This document shows, in pieces, positions 25,377 through 34,595 of a stretch of DNA of 64,000 nucleotides. Both the position numbers and the translations under genes were made by a program. The stretch spans positions 1-64,000 of the forward strand of contig DASXDG010000165.1 of NCBI GenBank assembly GCA_036490795.1. The letters are read 5' to 3'. Under the pieces are notes generated by a model. The model was not told where the DNA came from. It did no database searches and saw only the letters and a list, made by a program, of their open reading frames with translations. Every line of letters starts with the position of its first letter. The first letter of the stretch is position 1. This DNA is from JAFARZ01 sp036490795 (GTDB taxonomy: Bacteria; Actinomycetota; Actinomycetes; Streptosporangiales; Streptosporangiaceae).

Positions 25377-26714
25377 ATGCGGCTAACAGTCCTTGGCATC
25401 GGCTATCTGGGCCTCACCCACGCCGTCTGCCTGGCCGACCTCGGTCACGAGGTCATCGGTCTCGATGTAGACGCCGAGAAGGTGGCCAGAGCCGCCAGCG
25501 GTGAGGTGCCATTCTTCGAGCCCGGCCTCGAGCCGCTGCTGCGCAAGAACCTCGACGCGGGCAGGCTCAGGTTCACCACCTCGTACCAGGAGGTCGCCGA
25601 GTTCGGCGAGGTGCACTTCCTGTGCGTAGGCACGCCACAGGCGGCGGACGGGTCGGCGGACCTGAGCCAGGTCATGGGCGCAGCGGACGCACTCGCCCCG
25701 CACCTGTCCGGACGGTGCCTGCTCGTCGGCAAGTCCACCGTGCCGGTAGGGACGGCGCGCACGCTGATGGCACGCGTCCAGGCGAACGCGCCAGCCGGAG
25801 ACGACGTGGAGATCGCCTGGAACCCAGAGTTCTTGCGGGAAGGACTGGCGGTCCAGGACAGTCTGTCACCCGATCGGTTCGTCTTCGGCGTGGGTTCGCA
25901 GCACGCCGCAAACCTGATGTGCGAGGTGTACGCGGTCCCGCTGGCCAGCGGTGTCCCCTGGCTTGCCATGGACCTGGAGACAGCGGAATTGGTCAAGGTG
26001 TCGGCCAATGCCTTCTTGGCGACGAAGATCTCGTTTATCAACGCGATGGCGGAAGTCTGCGAAGCGGTGGGCGCCGACGTCACCCGGCTAGCTGACGCGC
26101 TGGGGCACGACCCGAGGATCGGCGCCCGCTTTCTGTCCCCCGGCCTAGGCTTCGGCGGCGGCTGCCTGCCGAAAGACATCCGGGCCTTCAGGTTCGCGGC
26201 CGGGGAACTCGGCGTCACGTCGGTAGTCAACATCCTCACCGAGGTGGACTCCATCAATGTGAATCGCCGGGCCCGGGTAGTCGACCTCACCCGCAAGGTG
26301 GTCGGCGGCACCCTGGAGGGGTGCCGGGTGGCGGTACTCGGGCTGGCCTTCAAACCGGGCAGCGACGACGTCAGGGACTCGCCGAGTCTGGACGTGTGCG
26401 GGCTACTTGCCCAGGAAGGCGCGCTGGTGACCGCGCACGATCCTGTTGCCATCAAGAATGCCGGCAAGATCCGCCCTGAGCTCCGCTACGCGGACTCGGT
26501 CTCCACCGCGGCGGCCGATGCCGACGTGGTCCTCCACCTCACGGAGTGGGCGGACTACGGCGCTATCGATCCCCGGCTGCTCGGTACTGTCGTGGCCCAG
26601 CGCAACGTGATCGACGCGCGGTGCACCCTGGAAGAGGCGCCTTGGCGAGCGGCTGGATGGTCATTCCACTGCCTCGGGCGGCCGTCGGCAGCGCTGCCGA
26701 ACGGCAAACCGTGA
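25377..26714 (+). CDS. ugd: UDP-glucose / UDP-N-acetylhexosamine 6-dehydrogenase
   Basis: The product has 445 residues. The Rossmann motif GIGYLG is at 7-12. The catalytic cysteine is C263 in GFGGGCLPKDIRAF, and the NAD/UDP-sugar segments NPEFLREG and GLAFKPGSDDVRDSPS are canonical. It oxidises the C6 hydroxyl twice to give a UDP-uronic acid. Motifs do not separate UDP-glucose from UDP-GlcNAc specificity; the WlbB-like acetyltransferase elsewhere in the locus makes the latter worth testing. The stop overlaps the next start (GTGA). Confidence 0.93.
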   Translation: MRLTVLGIGYLGLTHAVCLADLGHEVIGLDVDAEKVARAASGEVPFFEPGLEPLLRKNLDAGRLRFTTSYQEVAEFGEVHFLCVGTPQAADGSADLSQVMGAADALAPHLSGRCLLVGKSTVPVGTARTLMARVQANAPAGDDVEIAWNPEFLREGLAVQDSLSPDRFVFGVGSQHAANLMCEVYAVPLASGVPWLAMDLETAELVKVSANAFLATKISFINAMAEVCEAVGADVTRLADALGHDPRIGARFLSPGLGFGGGCLPKDIRAFRFAAGELGVTSVVNILTEVDSINVNRRARVVDLTRKVVGGTLEGCRVAVLGLAFKPGSDDVRDSPSLDVCGLLAQEGALVTAHDPVAIKNAGKIRPELRYADSVSTAAADADVVLHLTEWADYGAIDPRLLGTVVAQRNVIDARCTLEEAPWRAAGWSFHCLGRPSAALPNGKP

Positions 26715-27550
26715 TCAGCGTCATCGTCCCTGCCTATAACGAGGGCCAGGTAATCGGCCGGCTGCTCAGCCGCCTGACCGCCGCACCACCCGGCGAACTC
26801 GACGTGATCGTTGTCGTCAACGGATGCACCGACAATACCGCTGAGGTAGCGGGCGCGTTCAGCCCGCCGGTCCGGGTGCTGACCATAGGATCGGCCTCCA
26901 AGCCGAAAGCGCTAGCAGCGGGCGATCAGGCGGCGCGGGGATTCCCGCGGGTCTATCTCGACGCCGATGTCGAGATAGACCCCGAGGATCTACGTCGGCT
27001 CGCCGAAGAACTGGAGCGGCCAGGGGTGCTGGCCGCCGCGCCAGAGCGCGAGTTCGCCATGGCCGGACGGTCGTGGACCGTCCGCTGGTTCTATGACGTG
27101 TGGACCCAGCTTCCTGAGGTCAAGCGCGGGCTGTTCGGCCGGGGCGTCATAGCGGTCAGCGAGGAAGGTCACCAGCGCGTATCGGGCTTGCGGCCGGTGC
27201 TCGCCGACGACCTCGCCCTCTCGCTGGCGTTCGCACCGGACGAACGGGCGATCGCTGGCCAGGCACGGGTCCTGATTCACCCACCGCGAACGTTCTCCGA
27301 CCTGCTCCGCAGGCGAGTCCGGGTGGCGGAAGGGATTTCGCAGTTGGACCGCACTGACGGCATGCCTCAGACGGACGCCAGCCGGACCCGGGCACCCAGC
27401 CTGGTAACGCTCACCCGGCGGAACCCGAGGATGGTGCCCAGGGTGGGCTTGTTCTTGCTCGTAGGCATGGCCGCGAGGACGCGAGCCGTCCGCTCGGCGG
27501 TGCGCAACGACTATTCCGTCTGGCACCGGGACGAGAGCAGCCGACAGTAG
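26711..27550 (+). CDS. Glycosyltransferase family 2
   Basis: The product has 279 residues from the GTG at 26711, which overlaps the ugd stop and directly precedes the conserved ISVIVPAYNEGQVIGRLL. An ATG at 26657 in the same frame is less likely. GT-A features are VVVNGCTDNTAEVA and the DxD-type metal site VYLDADVEID; the later VLADDLALSLAF fits the acceptor region. The C terminus has a possible amphipathic helix (MVPRVGLFLLVGMAARTRA). It is convergent with the methyltransferase gene, whose stop is 1 bp away. Confidence 0.88.
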   Translation: MISVIVPAYNEGQVIGRLLSRLTAAPPGELDVIVVVNGCTDNTAEVAGAFSPPVRVLTIGSASKPKALAAGDQAARGFPRVYLDADVEIDPEDLRRLAEELERPGVLAAAPEREFAMAGRSWTVRWFYDVWTQLPEVKRGLFGRGVIAVSEEGHQRVSGLRPVLADDLALSLAFAPDERAIAGQARVLIHPPRTFSDLLRRRVRVAEGISQLDRTDGMPQTDASRTRAPSLVTLTRRNPRMVPRVGLFLLVGMAARTRAVRSAVRNDYSVWHRDESSRQ

Positions 27551-27551
27551 G

Positions 27552-28406
27552 TCACGCTACCTTGCGCAGCCACAGTGAGCCCGGTTCCTCGGCTGCCAGA
27601 GCGGCCGGGACCAGGCCGTGGTGGCAATGCCAGAACCACGACGAGAAGAACATGATCTCCCAGGCCGTGTTTCCGATCAGGAACGCATGGACCAGATAGG
27701 CCTCGGTCCAGTCCCGGCCTTCTCTGAGCCACTGGGCGGGATAGTCGAACGGCCAGAACACGTCGTGGATGTGGACCACCACGCCGGGAGCTAGCTGGGG
27801 CAGCACATGCAGCAGCAGCCACACCACGTCCGACCCCGGCTTCACGACATGCGTGGAGTCGATGAACAAGATGTCCTTCGGTCCGAGCGCTGTGTAGACC
27901 GCCAGGTCCACCTCCTGCACTGGCTGGCGGATCAGCCTGACACGGTGACTGTCAGCCGGCTTGAGCAGTCCGAGCAGCCGGTCAGGAAACGGCTCCACGC
28001 AGGTGACAGCGAGCGGAGCAAGGTCGGCCTCGCGGTCTGCCTCGTCCAGCACCACCGCGGTGGAGTAGCCGGAGCCAACCTCGATGACACGGGCCGGGCG
28101 CAGCTCACGGAGCATGCCGCGGTAGACGGCGGCGTCGGCCGGGCCGTACATGCTGTTGGCCGCCACGTAGCGTGGCCCGGCCGAGGACTCGGTCAGTACC
28201 GGAGCGAGCCGCGCCGCTAGCGCCAGTTGCTCTTTCTCGGCAAGGTCGACACCAGGTGCGCCAGTCCAGCCCAGCGCGCGGTCGACGTCCCGGCGGGTGG
28301 TGAGCGGTGAGTAGAAATGGCCTGGTGCGACATATGGCGGCCTGGCAACTACTGCCCTTACAGCACGGGCAGTACTCACCGCTCGGTGGATCAGCGGCCC
28401 GGACAA
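27552..28406 (-). CDS. Class I SAM-dependent methyltransferase
   Basis: The product has 284 residues. The frame is open further upstream into the preceding gene, but a TTG at 28406 follows AGGAGG by 5 bp and gives a sensible 55-bp gap, so it is taken as the start. The SAM-binding motif is VIEVGSGYSTAVVLDEA, followed by VTCVEPFPDRL and the acidic ILFIDSTHV; VVVHIHDVFWPFDYP matches the Methyltransf_24 family. It probably O-methylates a sugar or modifies a lipid-linked glycan. It is the last gene of the leftward 37.7-27.5 kb operon. Confidence 0.85.
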   Translation of the reverse strand: MSGPLIHRAVSTARAVRAVVARPPYVAPGHFYSPLTTRRDVDRALGWTGAPGVDLAEKEQLALAARLAPVLTESSAGPRYVAANSMYGPADAAVYRGMLRELRPARVIEVGSGYSTAVVLDEADREADLAPLAVTCVEPFPDRLLGLLKPADSHRVRLIRQPVQEVDLAVYTALGPKDILFIDSTHVVKPGSDVVWLLLHVLPQLAPGVVVHIHDVFWPFDYPAQWLREGRDWTEAYLVHAFLIGNTAWEIMFFSSWFWHCHHGLVPAALAAEEPGSLWLRKVA

Positions 28407-28461
28407 AGTTTCCTCCTGGTGGCGAAGGGTTTCGGATAGCGAGGGCCCGGCAAGGCGCTGC

Positions 28462-29499
28462 CTATGTGCCGGACGAGGCGGGACTGCCCGTCCAGCCCCC
28501 ACGCCAGCTGGCGCGAGCGTCCCAGAGCGCTTGCCAGTCTTCGCCGGAGGCCGTCGGCCGTTTCCCGCGTGACGGCGAGACCAGGCCGAGCCGCTTGCTG
28601 GCACCGGCGCGCAGCAGCACGCCGGTCAGCAGCAGCCCGACGCCCACGCCGCGCAGACCCGGCCGGAAGTGACGGCGGATCAGCGTGGACTTGCCGGTGA
28701 AGAGCAAGATGAGCTTGCCCGCGCTGGTCGAGGACTTCCCGCCGGCATGGTGGCATACCGCCTCGGCGCTGACCATAGCGCGCTCGCCGATCCTGGCGGC
28801 GCGCAGGCAGAAGTCGGCGTCCTCTCCGTACATGAAGAAGACGGGGTCGAAGCCGCCCAGCCGGTCCCACAAGTCGCGGCGGATGAGCATGAAAGCCCCG
28901 CAGATGACCGGGACTGTACGCACCTCGGCCCCCGCCGCCCGCCATTGCCTGGGAGCCTCCGGATCGAAGACGCGGTTGCCCGCGAAGACGGTACTCAACC
29001 CGGTAGCGAAGCAGAACGCAGACCACACGGTCGGCTTTCCCCACCAGGAACTGGGATCCTCATTGTCGCCATCGGGTACGAACCGGCCACCGAAGATGCC
29101 GGCGCCAGGATGCTGAGCAGCACAGGCGAGCAGCTCGTCGATCGCGTCCGGGGCAATCTGGGTGTCGGGATTCAGGAACAGCAGCCAGCCCCCGTGCGCG
29201 GCGTCCGCGCCAGCCGCGCACCCGACGGAGAATCCGCCGTTCCCTGACCGCACGATGATCGTCGCCTCCGGCGCCGCCGTCCTGGCTAGCTCTACCGTCT
29301 TGTCGCTAGACGCGTTGTCAACGACGACCACCTCAACCGGTGTACCGATGGTGACCTTGGCCACCGCGGCCAGGCACTGAGTGATCACCGCCGCGTTGTG
29401 GTACGTGACGATGATGACCGAGACACCAGCCCGATCGCCGACGACGGCCGCATCCTGGCTGGCACTCTGAACACCCGCTGCATCGCTGAGTCCTGACAT
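28462..29499 (-). CDS. Glycosyltransferase family 2, rhamnosyltransferase-like
   Basis: The product has 345 residues from the ATG at 29499, preceded by GAAGGA; the longer upstream frame lacks family similarity. GT-A features are VSVIIVTYHNAAVI, VVVDNASSDKT, the SGNGGFSVGCAAG nucleotide loop, FLNPDTQI as the metal site and FFMYGEDADFCLRA as the ED acceptor-base segment. The last pattern is typical of WbbL/rhamnosyltransferase-like GT2 enzymes, which fits the rhamnose genes in the locus. The C terminus may associate with membrane (GVGVGLLLTGVLL). Confidence 0.9.
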   Translation of the reverse strand: MSGLSDAAGVQSASQDAAVVGDRAGVSVIIVTYHNAAVITQCLAAVAKVTIGTPVEVVVVDNASSDKTVELARTAAPEATIIVRSGNGGFSVGCAAGADAAHGGWLLFLNPDTQIAPDAIDELLACAAQHPGAGIFGGRFVPDGDNEDPSSWWGKPTVWSAFCFATGLSTVFAGNRVFDPEAPRQWRAAGAEVRTVPVICGAFMLIRRDLWDRLGGFDPVFFMYGEDADFCLRAARIGERAMVSAEAVCHHAGGKSSTSAGKLILLFTGKSTLIRRHFRPGLRGVGVGLLLTGVLLRAGASKRLGLVSPSRGKRPTASGEDWQALWDARASWRGGWTGSPASSGT

Positions 29500-29524
29500 C
29501 GCCTGGTCCTTCTCGTGGACGCTG

Positions 29525-30373
29525 TTACTCCTGGCCATCGGCCTCGAGCACGCTCGCCCAGTTCGTATAGTAGCTATCCGGGTTGACCTGGTAGCGCACC
29601 GTCGGTACCGGTACGTGCTCGACCGGCATCCGGCGACTGAGCCGGTACACCAGTTCCCAGTCCTCACGCGGGCGGACGCCAATCGGCCGGCGGATTCTGC
29701 TGAAATGCAGGTCAGGAAACCGCCTGAGTACCAGGGAGTTGGTATCGACGAAACCTTCCCTGGCCAGTAGCCGACGGTCGAACGGCCGGGACAGCACGTC
29801 CATCAGCCGTCCGTCGGGGAAGCTGCGGCGCAAGGCGGTGTAGACAAGGCCTGGCGGCCGTCCCGGCCGGTCCGCTTCCAACGCGGCTAGCGCCACCTCA
29901 AGGTGCTCGGGTTCCCATTCGTTGTCGTCGTCGAGGAATGCCACATAGGTCGAGCTGGTGAGCCGGATCCCGGCGTTCAGCACCACTCCGAGAACCGCCG
30001 TGTTCACCGACAGTGAGCACGACCCCAGCCGCGGGTCGTCGGGGAGCTCAGGGAGCCCGCCACCGTCGTCCACCACGATTACGACAATGTCGCGCACCGT
30101 CTGGGCGAGGGCCGAGCGCACTGAGGCCTGTAGCAGATCAGGGCGCCGGTAGGTGGCGGTGACGACCGCGACCCTCGCTCGCGGCAGCGTCAGCTGGCCT
30201 GCCAGCCGCTCGACCTCGGCGTCTTCGAAGCGGCGCAACGCGATGGCACTGCGGCCCAGCACAATCTTGTTTCGCAATTCACGGACCGGAAGGCGCCGGC
30301 GGCCGAGCACCCGCCGCGCTAGGTCATGTGCGACGGATTCGAGCCCGTTTCCGATCTGTCTGGTGGTGCTCAC
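29525..30373 (-). CDS. Glycosyltransferase family 2
   Basis: The product has 282 residues, with an ATG overlapping the flippase stop by 4 bp. A basic N-terminal 65 residues precede the GT-A core, which begins VAVVTATYRRPDLLQASV. VVDDGGGLPEL and the metal site AFLDDDNEWEPEHL are evident, followed by EDWELVYRLSRR. It should add a sugar to the lipid-linked repeat unit in the cytoplasm. Donor and acceptor are unknown. Confidence 0.88.
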   Translation of the reverse strand: MSTTRQIGNGLESVAHDLARRVLGRRRLPVRELRNKIVLGRSAIALRRFEDAEVERLAGQLTLPRARVAVVTATYRRPDLLQASVRSALAQTVRDIVVIVVDDGGGLPELPDDPRLGSCSLSVNTAVLGVVLNAGIRLTSSTYVAFLDDDNEWEPEHLEVALAALEADRPGRPPGLVYTALRRSFPDGRLMDVLSRPFDRRLLAREGFVDTNSLVLRRFPDLHFSRIRRPIGVRPREDWELVYRLSRRMPVEHVPVPTVRYQVNPDSYYTNWASVLEADGQE

Positions 30374-33300
30374 GCGGCGGGCTCCTCTTCAAGTACAACG
30401 GAATCTTGGTCCTGCCGATGCAGCAGGGTCCGCATCGGCAGGACGACTGGCAGGTAGACAGCGCTGCCCGCGACCGCGGCCAGCATCATGCCGGCTAGGT
30501 TCCGGCCGATCGCATACAGCGCGAGCTCACAGAACAGGACCATCAGAATGCCGCCGATGAGCGGACGTACCGATGCGGCGAGGATCTTCCGGACCGGGAT
30601 CCCGCACCGGGACAGCGCCCAGGCGAAGGCCGGCCCGACGAGCAGCCCCGCCACGATGACGTGACCGGCGCCTACTCCGACGATGCCGCGCAGCCGCGCA
30701 CCGAAGATCAGCGCGGGGCACAGCGTTGCCAGCCACCAGCCTTGCACGGCAAGCAAGGTCGGACGCCTTCCCGCCGCCGCCAGGCAGTCGTAGCTGATCT
30801 CGTAGATCACTCGCAACAGTCCGAGTACTGACAGCAGGGTCAGCACCGGCGCGGCTGACGTCCAGCGCTGGCCGTACAGGAACCGGATCAACGGCTCGGC
30901 GAGCGTGCCGAGCAGCACACAGGCCGGGACGGCCGCGGCCATTACCAGCCCGATCGCGCGTGAGTAGACATCGGCGAGTTGTTCGGCGGAGTCAGCGACC
31001 CGGGAGAACCCCGCGAACGATACCCGGCGAGCGGCCTCAGAAATGGCCCGGACCGGCCAGCTGGAGATGTTGAAGGCGAGTGCGTACAGACCAAGGGCGA
31101 CCGGGCCGAGCGTAGCGCCGACGACCATTGAGTCCACGTTGTACACGCCGAGCAGCAGCAGGCTGGCACCAGCCAGCGGCAGACCGAACCGCAGCAGCCG
31201 CCGGGCCTGGTCGGCATTCCAGCCAGGCAGGACGAAGAACGGCGCCGCCACGCTGGCGGCGACCAACGACACGAGGCAACCCGCCACCGATCCCCAGGCG
31301 AAACTTATCGGACCGTGCCCGGCGAAGGCGAGCCACAACGTCACGCCCGTGCTCACGATGAAGTTGAGGCCGTTCACGAGCATCAGGCGGCGTTGCGCGA
31401 ACGCGCGGGTGAGCAACGCGAGCTGCACGCACACCAGGCCGTCGATCACTACGCACAGACACAGGACCCGGACCATGCCGGTGGCTCCGGGCGAACCGAG
31501 CAGCCGCGCGAGCTGGGGGGCGGCGACGTACAGCGCTCCGTACAATAGCGTGCTGGACAGCATACCGAGGGTATAGACGGTGCGCGCGAAGGTCCGCACG
31601 TCACCGTCCCAGCGCACAATCGCCAGGCTGACCCCCATCTCGTTCGCGCTGAGCAACAGGGCGAGGATTACCTGCGATACGGCATAGACACCGAAGGCCT
31701 GGGGTCCGAACACTGTCCTGGCGAGCAGGATGGTCGTACCGAAGTTCGCTATCCGCAGCACCAGCGTGTTCAGCGTGCTCCACAGTGCGCCGGATCTGAC
31801 CTTGCTGCCCAGGCTGACCTGTCCGGTAGCATCCGGCTCGACGGAGAGCGTTCCTGGCGCTCGCTCCGGCGGATGCCCCGGCGGGTGGATCAAGGTCAGT
31901 GCGGGGTAACGCATCGGCTCGACGGTGGTCGCCAGGATCGAGACGAGGACATCCGGCGCCAGCGACCACCGGGCACCCGAGCTCGACTGACGCAGCGCGT
32001 TGAGGATTCGCTGGTTGCGGCGGACCAGCAGGGCCGTGATGCCCAGCGAAATGACCGATGCGACCGCTAGCACCGCCCGCCCGCGCGGATCGCTGCCCAG
32101 CCGGACGCTGAAGGCGAGCCAGCCGATCGCGGCTAGCACCAGCAACCGGATGCCGAGCCGGGCCGCCAGTGCCGGGAAGCTTCGGGCGCTTCGACGCTGC
32201 CCGGGTAGATAGCTGACGACGAGAACCGGCACGCACAAGATGACCTCGGCGACAGCCGCGCCGACCAGTCCGTTCCTGTGCAGGCCGATGAGGACGGCGG
32301 GTACCGTCGCCACCAGGAACCCGAATTGGAACGCCAGTGCGGACAGGAGAGTGGCCCGGGCGGACAGATAGCTGACCGAGAGCTCGCCGCAGACTCGCAG
32401 CACCACGAGCGGCACCAGCCAGGCGAGCACTGGTGCCACCGGTGCCCAGTGCGGGCCGTACAGCACGGCAACGATGTTCCCGGCCGAGCTGATCATCAGC
32501 ACGCAGATGGGTACGGTCAGCCAGGCGATCAGCGACATGGCCGACCGGAACGCGGAGTCCGCCAGCTGCGGGCTGCGCCGGAATTTGGCGAACGTCGCTG
32601 GGGCATGATCTCGGACCGGCTGCGTGCACAGCGCGATGGGCCAGCTGGCCATGGAAAGAGCGAGAAAGTAAAAGGCCAGATCGGGACCTGGCCTGAGACG
32701 TCCGATACAGATCAGATCGGCGTTGCCGATACCGAACAGCAGGAGGCTGAACGCAGCCAGCGGCAGCCCGGCAACAAGCATGAGCCTGGCGATCTTCGGA
32801 TCGAAGCCGATGCGCAGCGCACGGGGGGCGAGCAGGACGGACAGCAGTGCCGCGGTTGCGCTGCCTGCGATCCGGCCCGCCGCCAGGCCGGTCAGGGCGT
32901 GACCGTCAGCGGAAAAGCCAATGGCCACCCCGACCGCGACCCAGTTGTCGATGGCCTTGGTCATCACGCTCATCGCCCTGGGCGAGCGCCTCTGCAAGAT
33001 GGCCGCGGGGGCGGTCGCCAGCGCGCTGATCGCCACGCTGACGGCCAGCCACCGGATCGGACCGCTGGCCGCCGGCTCGCCCATCGCCGCCGCGTAGCGC
33101 GGCGCCATCGCGTAGGCGACCTCGCAGACCACGGCCCCGCTAAGCACAGAGATCAGCGTGACGGTCGGCGCTACCTCGTAGGGATCGCCGCGCCAGGCCG
33201 CCATCGCCCGGCCGACGCCGAGCTGCTCCAGGCTCTGGATTCCTAGCAGTGCTACGACGGCGACCGCAAAGGCGCCGAAGGCGCCGGGGTTCATCGTGCG

Positions 33301-33405
33301 GGCGAAGACAAGGCCGATGACGACCGTGCCTAGCCGCGGCGACGCGGTGTTCGCGAACACCCACCAGATCGCGCGGACGAACACGCGTGCGCTCCGAGCC
33401 GTCAC
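30370..33405 (-). CDS. Tandem fusion of two Wzx-like flippases (MOP superfamily)
   Basis: The product has 1011 residues, about twice the usual 420-500. Residues 1 to about 470 and about 545-1000 each form a complete multi-span polysaccharide flippase of the PST type. Each half starts with a similar amphipathic lead into a helix (IWWVFANTASPRLGTVVIGLVFART and, in the second half, GALWSTLNTLVLRIANFGTTILLART) and each has a VLYGPHWAP / FLYGQRWTS-like loop. A 70-residue hydrophilic Pro/Ser-rich linker joins them. No stop or ribosome binding site separates the halves. The protein should flip undecaprenyl-linked repeat units. It overlaps both neighbours by 4 bp. Confidence 0.9.
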   Translation of the reverse strand: MTARSARVFVRAIWWVFANTASPRLGTVVIGLVFARTMNPGAFGAFAVAVVALLGIQSLEQLGVGRAMAAWRGDPYEVAPTVTLISVLSGAVVCEVAYAMAPRYAAAMGEPAASGPIRWLAVSVAISALATAPAAILQRRSPRAMSVMTKAIDNWVAVGVAIGFSADGHALTGLAAGRIAGSATAALLSVLLAPRALRIGFDPKIARLMLVAGLPLAAFSLLLFGIGNADLICIGRLRPGPDLAFYFLALSMASWPIALCTQPVRDHAPATFAKFRRSPQLADSAFRSAMSLIAWLTVPICVLMISSAGNIVAVLYGPHWAPVAPVLAWLVPLVVLRVCGELSVSYLSARATLLSALAFQFGFLVATVPAVLIGLHRNGLVGAAVAEVILCVPVLVVSYLPGQRRSARSFPALAARLGIRLLVLAAIGWLAFSVRLGSDPRGRAVLAVASVISLGITALLVRRNQRILNALRQSSSGARWSLAPDVLVSILATTVEPMRYPALTLIHPPGHPPERAPGTLSVEPDATGQVSLGSKVRSGALWSTLNTLVLRIANFGTTILLARTVFGPQAFGVYAVSQVILALLLSANEMGVSLAIVRWDGDVRTFARTVYTLGMLSSTLLYGALYVAAPQLARLLGSPGATGMVRVLCLCVVIDGLVCVQLALLTRAFAQRRLMLVNGLNFIVSTGVTLWLAFAGHGPISFAWGSVAGCLVSLVAASVAAPFFVLPGWNADQARRLLRFGLPLAGASLLLLGVYNVDSMVVGATLGPVALGLYALAFNISSWPVRAISEAARRVSFAGFSRVADSAEQLADVYSRAIGLVMAAAVPACVLLGTLAEPLIRFLYGQRWTSAAPVLTLLSVLGLLRVIYEISYDCLAAAGRRPTLLAVQGWWLATLCPALIFGARLRGIVGVGAGHVIVAGLLVGPAFAWALSRCGIPVRKILAASVRPLIGGILMVLFCELALYAIGRNLAGMMLAAVAGSAVYLPVVLPMRTLLHRQDQDSVVLEEEPAA

Positions 33406-34595
33406 GGGACCTCGGACAGCACAGACCTTGCCGGGCTCGCCCGCGACGTGGTGCGGCAGCTGAGCTCATGGATGACGGCCACCACGGCGTCCTGCTCTTG
33501 CTCGGTCATGTCGTGGTATAGCGGGAGGATCAGCGAGCTGGACGTGAGCATTTCGGTCACCGGTAGCGGCACGTGCGGGTGACCGGCGTAAGCCGGTTCC
33601 AGGTGCGCGGCCATGATGCCCCGGCGGCCGGCAATCTCGGCCTCGGCCAGCGCGCTTAGGACCTCGTTCCTGGTGACGGGAAAGCTTGCTGGCAGGGCTA
33701 TCCAGAATGACTGGAAGTTGGTGGTGCCGTAATCTGGGTCGCTGGCCGTCCGCAGGCCGGGAATGCCGGCGAGCAGTTGCTGGTACCGGCTCGCCAGCTC
33801 GCGCCGCCTGGCTACGACGCGGTCCAGCTTGCCGAGTTGGACCAGGCCGATCGCTGCCTGGATGTCCGTCATCCGGTAGTTGAAGCCGACCTCGGCGTAC
33901 TCCTCAATGACCGGCTGCCGGCTCTCGTGCCGCCGCGCCGCGCTGACGTTCATGCCGTGTTCGCGCAGCCGTCGCATCCTCGCGGCCATGGCCTCGTCTG
34001 ACGTGGTGATCATGCCGCCTTCACCGGTCGTCAGCAGCTTGCGCGGGTGGAAAGAAAAGGTGGCCAGAGCGGCGCCGGCACCGACCGGCCGGTCGCGGTA
34101 ACTGGCACCCGCGGCACACGCGGCGTCCTCGATGACCGCTACCCCGCGAGGACCCGCCAGCTCCCGCATCGCGTCAAGATCCGCGGGTATGCCGGCCTGA
34201 TCGACCAGGATCAGCGCCCGGGTACGTTCGGTAAGCACCGGCTCGACAGTGCCTGGCGTCAGGTTCTGGGTCACCGGGTCCACATCGGCGAACACCGCGG
34301 TGGCGCCTACGTAGCGGACCACGTTAGCGGTAGCTATAAACGACAGCGACGGGACTATCACCTCATCGCCCGGACCGATTCCGGCCGCGACAAGCGCGAG
34401 ATGCAGCGCCGCGGTGCAAGAAGATACGGCTACCGCATGCTCAGTCCCGATGGCCGCCGCGAAGGCACGCTCGAACTCGGCTACCCGGGGACCCTGGGCG
34501 ACCCAGCCGGATGCCACGGCGGCGGCGGCGGCCTCTACTTCCTCCGCGCCGAACCATGGCTTGATGACCGGTATCACTGCTCGCTCCGCCACCAT
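33402..34595 (-). CDS. DegT/DnrJ/EryC1/StrS sugar aminotransferase
   Basis: The product has 397 residues. The PLP lysine is K186 in FSFHPRKLLTTGEGG; the PLP-ring Asp is D157 in VIEDAAC. The NFRMTDIQAAIG-type acceptor segment is present (FNYRMTDIQAAIGLVQL). The enzyme aminates a keto-sugar nucleotide, probably the product of the Gfo/Idh/MocA oxidoreductase or of the SDR encoded upstream. It overlaps the SDR stop by 22 bp and the flippase by 4 bp. Confidence 0.93.
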   Translation of the reverse strand: MVAERAVIPVIKPWFGAEEVEAAAAAVASGWVAQGPRVAEFERAFAAAIGTEHAVAVSSCTAALHLALVAAGIGPGDEVIVPSLSFIATANVVRYVGATAVFADVDPVTQNLTPGTVEPVLTERTRALILVDQAGIPADLDAMRELAGPRGVAVIEDAACAAGASYRDRPVGAGAALATFSFHPRKLLTTGEGGMITTSDEAMAARMRRLREHGMNVSAARRHESRQPVIEEYAEVGFNYRMTDIQAAIGLVQLGKLDRVVARRRELASRYQQLLAGIPGLRTASDPDYGTTNFQSFWIALPASFPVTRNEVLSALAEAEIAGRRGIMAAHLEPAYAGHPHVPLPVTEMLTSSSLILPLYHDMTEQEQDAVVAVIHELSCRTTSRASPARSVLSEVP

